Assembly: GCF_020497125.1 (NCBI RefSeq)
Contig: NC_059077.1
Location: 21,460,840-21,524,839, forward strand
DNA: 64,000 nt
Reading direction: 5' to 3'
Origin: Mauremys mutica
Lineage: Eukaryota > Chordata > Testudines > Geoemydidae
Of this stretch, positions 56,266 through 64,000 are shown piece by piece. Below the pieces are notes generated by a model. It did not search any database and was not told the origin of the DNA. It worked only from the letters and a program-made list of their open reading frames with translations. The translations under genes and the position numbers were made by a program. The first letter of the stretch is position 1. The number at the start of each line of letters is the position of its first letter.

Positions 56266-56880
56266 CCTCCACACACACACACAACCTAGTACAGTTCTGT
56301 TCTGACTATTAGAAGAGGGGCAACTAATTTTTGCCAGTGCCTTAAGTATCTTGAGTAATGCACAATCAGAGTTTTATAGCAGCATGTCAAGGGTTATACA
56401 ACAGTCACCAATTCCCGCCTCTAAGGGATAGAAAAACCTCACCACATACTACAGATATTTGCATCAAAGGAGCATGGGACTCTGACTCATCCACAACAAT
56501 CTAACCTGAAAAGGTGAAACACACACAAACAGAGACAAACACGAGCAGCACTACCTGCACAGCCCCAGGTCTCTTTTAATTAGACACAGAACAATAGACA
56601 CCTGCCAGACCAACACGTGCAGGGCTTTCACACTCAACTTTAGGCTGCTCACGTGAAAACCAGACTGGCCTGCTCCGGCACCTGGAGTCACATGTACTAT
56701 CTCCTAAATGCTCTGCTAGACACCAGCTCTCCAAATGATTTTAGCCAACTGGAAAGACCCGCCTCATGTTGTGGTAACTATTCTTAGTATGTGTTAATTT
56801 ACGGGAATCCTTTGTCTCTCATTAGCACCATGAGTCCTGGAGGTGTGGCAAGAGCAAGGAGGAGAAGATAGTGGTACAAG

Positions 56881-57226
56881 CAGGGCCGGCGCTTGCATTA
56901 GGCGATCCTAGGCGGTCGCCTAGGGCACCAGGATTCGGGGGGTGGCATTTTGTGCGCTCCCCACAGGGCACACAGGAGCTTCCGGGGGTTCCGCTCCCGT
57001 CGCGCCGCCGAAGAAGGACCTTCTGCCAACATGCCGCGGAAAACAGTGGCAGGCAATTGAGCAGCTCAGTGACTACTGCTGTCGCCTGCGGCATTTTGGC
57101 AGAGGGTCCTTCTTCAGCAGCGCGATGGGAGTGGAACCGGAAGCTCCCGTGCACCCCGTGGGGACCACACAAAATGCCGCCCCCTGAATTCTGCCTAGGG
57201 CGCCAGAAACCCTGGCGCCGCTCCTG
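56881..57226. mobile_element. hAT-type MITE with palindromic interior
   Basis: Ends CAGGGCCGGCGCTTGC and GGCGCCGCTCCTG with an exact 8-bp duplication GGTACAAG (56873-56880, 57227-57234). Halves mirror each other (GGCATTTTGTGCG..., CTTCCGGGGGTTCC / GGAACCGGAAGC). Confidence 0.9.
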
Positions 57227-57405
57227 GGTACAAGCAATGTGAAGCAGGACTGGCTGGCGCACATGGTGAGGTATATTATCATGTGCAATGTTGTTTGTAA
57301 ACGGGATGTGCTATTCAATGGTCTGACTATTTTTTCATGGGTGATTGGGATAAGCTTAGAGCCTTAACCCACTGTCAGAAACAAGGAAGTGTCTTTGTTC
57401 TAAAA

Positions 57406-58581
57406 CAGTGGTTTTCAATCTGTGGTCCGCAGACCTGGGGGCCCGCAGACCAGGACCGTCTCTAGCGTTTTGCCGCCCCAAGCACAACAACAACAAAAAG
57501 CAGCGATCGTGACCGGCGGCAGGTCCTTCGCTCTGAGAAGGAGTGACGGCCCCGCCGCCAAATTGCCACCGAACGGCCGGATATGCCGCCCCCCTCTTCA
57601 TCGGCCACCCCAGGCACCTACTTGCTACTCTGTCGAAGACTATGTCTAAGGTGTGGTCACTCTAAGGCCTTTTTGCAGTAAGGAGCAGCAGCGGCGGCCA
57701 TTAGCTAAAAGTGGGGAGTCACGTCCCATCAAAACTGTACAAAACAACAGAATATCTGGTTGTTAAGAAAGCACCCACAGTGACCAGATCAACACACAGA
57801 CCTTAAGATGTTTAAATAAAAACTTTGCAAGAAAACACTCTGTCCGGCAGAACCACTTACCAGCAGTTTCAGCTGGGAAATCTATACTTCCCTTTTGTTT
57901 TACCTTCAGCTGTTTCTGTCTGGTCTTTAACTGTTTCTGTCTGTTGGGTAACTGGTTTACCAACATTTGAATTGACTCTTGTATGTGTAATGTGGTAGGA
58001 TTAGTTAAAATATTGTTTTGTAATACTTTGGTAAAAATGATTGGTTAAGGTACAGATAACCAGGACCTAACTTGAAATATAAAACTGGGGTCCAAAAGGA
58101 AGTTCTTTGGAACCTAACTCTGGGACACAAGATTAAAGCAGCCAGAACTCAATGACTTCCATGACCACACCACACAGAAGCCAGAGCCCTGGATGATCCA
58201 ATCCTGACTGGCCATCAGGAGAAGCTCGTCTGCCTTATTGGGAGTTGTGAGCATTGTATGCTTAGTGAGCATATTCTGTTGCTTAATTGTTAATAAATGT
58301 AAGTTAAGGATATTACTGTGTAAAGGCTTTTCACTGGGACAAGCACCCACCAACCCGCAGAGGAACACTGAACCCTGGGTACAGGGAGGGTAGGGGGTGG
58401 AGCCCTAAATTGTGCAGGTAACAAAAGGGTCCACAAAAGGTTGTCATTACCATAGAACAGTGGTTTGCAACCTGTGGACAGCAGATGCCTGGGGATCTGC
58501 AGACTAAGATTTCCAAAAGGGTCTGCATCTCCATTCAACATTTTTAAGGGTCCACAAACGAGAAAAGGTTGAAAACCACTG
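57406..58581. mobile_element. hAT MITE interrupted by other elements
   Basis: Ends CAGTGGTTTTCAATCTGTGG and AGGTTGAAAACCACTG with an exact 8-bp duplication TTCTAAAA (57398-57405, 58582-58589). The MITE's own sequence is 57406-57450 and about 58425-58581; in between lie a GC-rich fragment and a probable solo LTR. Confidence 0.85.
57728..58424 (+). repeat. Probable solo LTR of an endogenous retroelement
   Basis: Starts TGTACAAAACAAC and ends near GTAACA. TATAAAA at 58078-58084 and AATAAA at 58292-58297 are spaced like U3 and R signals. No coding sequence or second LTR is present. I could not establish target duplications. Confidence 0.5.
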
Positions 58582-58865
58582 TTCTAAAATATACTGTTAT
58601 GCCCCTTGGATGATACAACAGGAAGCCAGCTCTAAGAAGAAGAGAGTAGAGGTCAATTCTGCCACCTTCTCCTGTTCTCACAATGTATCAGTCTGAAAAT
58701 AGTTCATCTGCCAGCCAATTAGAAATAGAGCCATGAACTCTTTCAAGAGGTTATGGAAAAACCTTACTAACTCCATGAACCCAGCAGTAGAAGTTGTACT
58801 AGAAAACAAGTTGCGTTTGCAATAACCTTTTTGCCATATTTATGCCTCATGAAATTATTGCAACA

Positions 58866-59760
58866 TTATTATTAGTTATATTACCATAGTGCCTAAGAGC
58901 CCCGCTCACAGACCGGGACCCCACGGTGCTAGGTGCTGTACAAACACAGACCAGACAGACAGCCTTGCCCAAAGGACTTGAACAATCTAAGCATAATACA
59001 ACAGGCAACAGAGGGATACAGACGGATTGATGGGGAAAAACAAAAAGAATGAGAAAATATTGGTTATCTTGATCAGCAATGGTCTCAGCACACCAGCAAC
59101 CTAGACATTGTCACGTTTTTTGTAGGCATAATGGCAAAGGAGAGTTTTGAGGGGGCTTTGAAGGTGGGTCATGAGGTAGCTCTGTGGATGTTTATGGGGC
59201 ACTCCTCCCAAGTGTGAGGGGCAGCATGGAAGAAAGCACAAAGGTGCTTATTGGAACATGTAACAATTGGGTGGCTGGGGCTGGCATCATGGGCTGATCA
59301 GAAGTGAGCATCACCAGCTCACTAGCAAAAGAAAGATGATAGGTAGGATGAGGATTGACAGTGCATGGCCCTTAAAGTGAAGACAAGCAGCTTACATTTG
59401 ATGTAATAGGGAAGGCAGAGCCAGCGGAAGGATGCTAAGAGGGGGTGAAGAACAGACCTGGAAAATGCTTTTTGCAGTAGCATTCTGGAGGGCTATGAGC
59501 AGGGCAATGGTGCATTTGGCAAGGCCAGAGAGATGCATGTTACAGTAATCAAGATGACTAGAGCCTGGATGAGAGTTTTGGCTGTTTAGATGGATGGAAA
59601 AGTTGGCAAGAAAGAATTGGCAAGATTTAGACATAGCCTGGATGAGACAACTTAGAGGCAGGTCCAAGTCAAAGATGCTACTCAAGTTGTAGGCCTGGTG
59701 ACGGGCAAGGTGGTGGGGGGTGTCCATAATGATTGAGAAAGAAGGTTGTGGAAGACCTTG
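58866..59760. other. Unclassified interspersed repeat-like sequence
   Basis: TTAGTTATATTACCATAGTGCC, GACCCCACGGTGCTAGGTGC and GTACAAACACAGACC near its left end look like a common amniote repeat. The rest (to 59760) is unassigned; the minus-strand frame at 59392-59727 has no recognisable domain. Confidence 0.35.
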
Positions 59761-59787
59761 TGATGAGAGGGGAGGGTTAGGAACAGA

Positions 59788-60055
59788 ACAGCAGCTCTAC
59801 TAGGTCACACCAAAGGTCCATCTAGTCCAGTATCCTGTCTTCTGACAGTGGCCAATGCCAGGTGCCCCAGAGGGAATGAACAGAACAGGTAATCTTCAAG
59901 TGATTCATCCCCAATCGCCCATTCCCAGCTTCTGGCAAAAAGAGGCTAGGGACACCATCCCTGTCCATCCTGGCTAATAGCCATTAATGGACCCTATCCT
60001 CCATGAATTTATCTAATTCCTTTTTTACCTTGTTTTAGTCTTGGCCTTCACAAAG
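59788..60055 (-). mobile_element. CR1-related LINE 3' end, minus strand
   Basis: CAGTATCCTGTCTTCTGACAG, GCCAATGCCAGGTGCCCCAG and TAGCCATTAATGGACC match the fragment at 54574-54835. Confidence 0.72.
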
Positions 60056-60964
60056 AGATCCATTTTGGTCATGTTTCACTTGAGCTTAAAGCTAGACATC
60101 CACGAGGAAAAGTCAAAGAGACAGGCAGTTATAATGATATAGTGATCAGCTGCCTTCAGTGACTCCTAACTCAAGTGCTCATGCCTCAGGTGGGCAAGCA
60201 TGGAATCGAATGTCCATTGATGTGTCCATTCAATATAGACTGCATGCAGGAATTAGCCCTTTTACAACATAAGACACCAAAATGCTAACACAATACTCTT
60301 GGAATCACTGTCCCCCCATTCCTTTTCATTATCTCTGATTCCTGATGCGTTTCCAGTTTCATTGCATTCTTAAATAGTCATATACCTACTGTATTGTTTA
60401 AGACTATATCCACAGTGAATCTGCCATACCAGTTCCTTGCTAAATGTACATGAGAGAGATGTAACATTTAGCAGAGCTGCTTTGGCCTTTGTAACTTAGC
60501 CTGTTGTACAGTATTAGTCCTCAGTGAAAACAGTGCAGCTTACACCAGTGTGACTGGGGCAATCTGTAGCATTTAAAAATAAGTTTATTAATATAGTGCC
60601 ACTTGTATGCGTGGTGATTGGCAGAGAAATAAAAGTGCCTGAACCTTTCCCTGTTAACTTCCTGTCATGGGCGCTGATGTACCAAAGAATTTAAGCACGT
60701 GCCTAATGCCATTGGACTCAAAGAGCCTACACATAAGCGTGCATTAACTTTCAGCCCAAGTGCTTTGGTGGATTAGAACCTAAAGGTCTGTGGTTTAGTT
60801 CTGAATGTCATAGCCCAGTGCCAGGGAATGCCTGGAGGCTTCTAGCAGCCTGAACACTCCCAAGAGCGCTGGGAGAATGTATGTCAAAACATCCTTCGTC
60901 AGGATTCAGCCTCCCTGCTTTAGCTCTGGACTAGAAGTCAGTGCACAAGAATCTAGCCAAGAAA

Positions 60965-61160
60965 TTTATATGGCCCGTCACCATAGAATCGGAGCACTCA
61001 CAATCCTTCAGTGTATCTGCACAGCTCTCCTGTGTGGCAGGGCAATGCTATTATCCCCCTCTTACAGATGGGGAATTGAGGCAGAGAGATTAAGTGACTT
61101 GCCCAAGGTCACCCAGGAAGTCTGTGGTGGAGCTAGGGAGCTAGGTCCCACTTTGTACCA
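60965..61160 (-). mobile_element. tRNA-derived SINE, minus strand
   Basis: TTACAGATGGGGAATTGAGGC, GAGATTAAGTGACTTGCCC and AAGGTCACCCAGGAAGTCTG are the reverse of the core of turtle tRNA SINEs; MIR is the alternative. Confidence 0.65.
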
Positions 61161-61407
61161 TAGCCATTGGATCTGCCTTCCTCTCCATTGTCATTGTCAC
61201 ACACGCCACCTACTTTGGGGAGTTTAGTGACACTGACATTCACCACCCCCGCCCCTTTTGTGTTGCACGTGTGCTAGCTCTGAGTTTGTAGCTGGCTTTT
61301 GCTCTGGTGTGTAAGAGAAGGCAAGGGGGGGAAGGGCTTCTGTCCCTTTCACACTGACACAAGACCTCCCATCCAGGCTAACACTTACAAGTATATGGAG
61401 ATATACC

Positions 61408-61582
61408 TATCTCATAGAACTGGAAAGGACCCTGAAAGGTCATTGAGTCCAGCCCCCTGCCTTCACTAGGCAGGACCAAATACTGATTTTGCCCCAGATT
61501 CCTAAGTGACCCCCTCAAGGGCTGAACTCACAATCCTGGGTTTAGCAGGCCCATGCTCAAGCCACTAAGCTATCCCTCCCCA
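61408..61582 (-). mobile_element. tRNA-headed SINE with a CR1-type tail, minus strand
   Basis: On the minus strand it starts GGGAGGGATAGCTTAGTGG (A-box like) and has GATTGTGAGTTCAGCCC (B-box like). It ends with GGGGGCTGGACTCAATGACC and TCCAGTTCTATGAGA, a CR1 3' end. Such a chimera would be copied by CR1 machinery. Confidence 0.75.
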
Positions 61583-62061
61583 CCTCTGCCTTCAGTAACA
61601 CCAGTGTGAAGCCAGAGTAACCCCATGCCCCTCTAGGCCTAAATGGGATCTATTCTCTTAAGAGACAGAGCAACTCCTCAGTAACAACTCTATGAGCAAA
61701 ACTCAGAGGTCTGAATCAGAGTCCTCCCCTCCCCACACCCATATCAGCAACTAAGGAAAACAGCATTTCACTAAATAATTATGTTTTCCCTTGATCAGCT
61801 GCTTAGACAGTGAATCAAGATGTTGTCACTTGCCACCAGATGGAAAATACCCTGAGGGAACAATGGTTTCAGATACCTTTGTACCGAGCAAACCTAATAT
61901 CAGAATGATTCACCCTCACACTTCAGGGTAAGTCCAGGCCACGCAGAGGAAAACAGTAAACAGGGAAGTGTAAGGGTTTTGCTTTTATTATTACGCCACT
62001 TACGAAATACTCAGAGAAGCATCCATCTGTTAGAGCGTTAGCTAGCACAGGGATGAGTGAT

Positions 62062-62080
62062 TAGATAGATAGATAGATAT
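62062..62080 (+). repeat. (GATA)n microsatellite
   Basis: Four to five TAGA/GATA units. Confidence 0.85.
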
Positions 62081-62286
62081 GCAGTGTAGTTGTAGCCATG
62101 TCAGTCTCAGAATATTAAAGAGACCAGGTGGGTGAGAAGCTCTTTTATTGTCCGTTGGTGAGAGAGACAAGTTTCTGAGCCACAGAAGAAAAGCTCTGTG
62201 CCACTTGAAACTGGTCTCTCTCATTATCAGAAGTTAGTCCAATAAAAGATATGACCTCACCTGCCTCATCTCTCAGATAGATGGCT

Positions 62287-62304
62287 AGACAGACAGACAG
62301 ACAG
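62287..62304 (+). repeat. (AGAC)n microsatellite
   Basis: About four AGAC units; 62.1-62.3 kb also holds an imperfect inverted pair (GGTGAGAAGCTCTTTTATTGTCC and GACTAACTTCTGATAATGAG-type text). Confidence 0.7.
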
Positions 62305-62727
62305 CTTTATTTCAGAATGGAACATGTAGTTGAACTGAAGAGCTCTTTTTTAACATCGAAGAAAAGAGCCATTTTATGAACGTTTTTTAAAATCCCTTAA
62401 AATAATTGTAACAACCATTTAGGAACTTATTTGACCAGTGTAAGTGTTTGGAGAAGCACAAGGCTAATGAGAGGCTACCAAGCTTCTTGCCTGGCTTGCT
62501 CAGGCTTGGGAGGTTAAACACTAAGGGTAGTTTGAGAAGTTGGCCGAAATGGGTTCCTCAATAATGTCACAGCTATTCCATGCTTTGGCTTGCCTGGTAG
62601 ACATCCCTCCCCAGAAGAGGTATCGACAGTCTCAGTAAATAGGGATCTCAGAGGACCACGACTTTCCCCACACAGGAATGGCAGGGTCTGGGAGTCCCAG
62701 ACAGCGACAGGAATTGCAAGCAGTGCA

Positions 62728-62790
62728 AGGACTATCCATTATATGAATGAGTCAGGTTCTAGGACTATCCATTATATGAATGAGTCAGAC
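62728..62790 (+). repeat. 33-bp tandem duplication
   Basis: The unit AGGACTATCCATTATATGAA... (62728-62760) is repeated almost exactly at 62761-62789; only its last bases differ. Confidence 0.9.
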
Positions 62791-64000
62791 TCAGGGAGAG
62801 CATGGTGGTGTCGGGCTTGTGTTTTGCAGATGGCTTTTGGCAGCAGCTGGTAGGAGCCACCTTTGGGTGGATGGGGAGAAGAAAAGGCACCAATCTTGTG
62901 GGCCAGGGATTTCAAGGTGCGGGGAGAAGTTGTTGTTCTTCTGGGCTGGGACTTTTTAAAGGGCAACAAAGTGCCACTAATGGCTGTTGGTTCCAGGCAG
63001 CCTGGTTTCCTGTGTGTCATGTACCCTTTGAGCCAGAGCTCACCAGCAGAGCTCACTTCCCAATTTACATTCCATGTTGACATTCTTTTGTCACTGGAAT
63101 ACACCAGGCACTGCAGACGACCTGCTGTCTCTCATCTCTTTCCCCTCATACCTCTTCCCCTTTTCCCTTTCTTCCTTCTCAGACACTCAGGTGTCTAGGC
63201 CAAAGGTTGGGCTGGAGGGTCCTACACTTGGAGGAGGGCAGGTCTCCCTGTGGAGAGAGGTAGGAGAAGAAATGAGAGGAGAAAAAGAGGGTGAGGTCAT
63301 CTCACCACAGTGCCTCGCTAATACCCTGGGATCAACACGGCTACCCTAACACTGCGAACAAACTGTGAGAAGACAGGTTGATGGATGAACATATGGGGCG
63401 AAGTCATGGGAGAGAACGGAAGGGCTCAGGGGTCTGGGTGGGCGTGTACTCGGCAGCCAGCTCATGCTGCCGCTGCCTGTGCTACCATGGCAACACGACT
63501 CCTTTTAGCACACTCGTTCATTGAGAGCTAGCACAAGTACACCTACAAGAGCGGGGACTCACCCCGCAGCGCCAAGTGAGCAGATAAAGCCTTAGTAGCC
63601 AGAAAGTGGCTCTTCCTTCCTTCCAAACCAAGGGAGTGGGGGTGGGGGAGGTAAAGTTCATGGCAGTTGCTGGCAATGGCAGGGGAGATTCAGAGGCCAA
63701 AGCGGGAGGAGAGTGTGGTGCGGAGTAGGAGATAAGACCATGACATGAGGCTCCTCACTCCTCTCTTCCCCAGGAGGAGGGAAGGGTGATGGGAGTGCTG
63801 GAGAACAGGGAACCACAGAATGACTGTAGCCCTCACAATGGCCCTTGTGTCTTGTGATCTGGCTCTGAACTGCAGTAGGATTCAGCAAAACGATAGGGAC
63901 TTTCCTGCTCACTGCTCACGTGCTGTTTGGGAACTAGCAACCAGCTGAAATGCAATGGCTGTTGCTGTACCGTCACTTCCTCATACACGTGCCGCAGCCT

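Larger units (their letters stand above)
61583..64000. other. No gene seen
   Basis: Contains the GATA and AGAC microsatellites and the 33-bp duplication. Frames at 62802-63349 overlap one another and have no domain. Confidence 0.45.

Noticed and set aside
55847..57262. Frames of 123-152 aa in GC-rich sequence
   Set aside because: They fall inside C-rich or palindromic MITE sequence and overlap on both strands.
62802..63198. Overlapping frames of about 92-111 aa
   Set aside because: Different frames are open over the same bases, with no domain or conserved start context.

Overview
This window looks like vertebrate, most likely turtle (cryptodiran), genomic DNA. The evidence is repeats rather than a marker gene: CR1 LINEs with the typical (TTCTATGA)n-like 3' tails, a tRNA-headed SINE with a CR1-like tail, many hAT-type MITEs with 8-bp target-site duplications (TSDs), and turtle-style LTR pieces. 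A crocodilian is the main alternative. Coding content is very low, with one host gene and one nearly complete retrotransposon.

Host gene: two small exons at 48068-48122 and 49301-49413 encode a 55-residue protein that I recognise as PMAIP1/NOXA, the BH3-only mitochondrial pro-apoptotic protein. The exons carry a consensus GT donor and AG acceptor. The first exon lies in a GC/CpG-rich block (about 47.5-48.3 kb) with a good p53 response-element candidate, an E-box/HRE-like CACGTG and an inverted CCAAT box. Downstream are an AT-rich 3' UTR and several AATAAA signals.

Retrotransposon: 19599-25540 is a Ty3/gypsy element with about 760-bp LTRs, a perfect 5-bp TSD (GGTAG), a TATA box in each LTR, a tRNA-Lys-like primer binding site, a polypurine tract, a gag frame and a pol frame. 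In pol the integrase lies before reverse transcriptase and RNase H. That is the Ty1/copia-like order known in Ty3/gypsy elements only from the Gmr1-like group. The gag has a Gln-rich coiled coil, a capsid region strongly resembling the SCAN domain of vertebrate zinc-finger proteins, and one CCHC knuckle. Protease is split by two mutually compensating frameshifts at its active site, so this copy looks defective although the remaining pol domains are open.

Repeat landscape: 1.8-4.3 kb holds a decayed plus-strand CR1 broken by a MITE; 17.7-19.5 kb a minus-strand CR1; 16.2-17.7 kb an inverted repeat pair around a mariner-like element that contains a 214-bp element with 49-bp perfect inverted termini; 35.5-37.3 kb a hAT MITE interrupted by a 1.6-kb hAT element with long inverted arms and a decayed transposase C-terminus; 42-45 kb and 51-58.6 kb several hAT MITEs with 8-bp TSDs, an LTR pair and a probable solo LTR. 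Much of the rest is old repeat-derived or unrecognised sequence. I found no CRISPR array, rRNA or functional tRNA gene.
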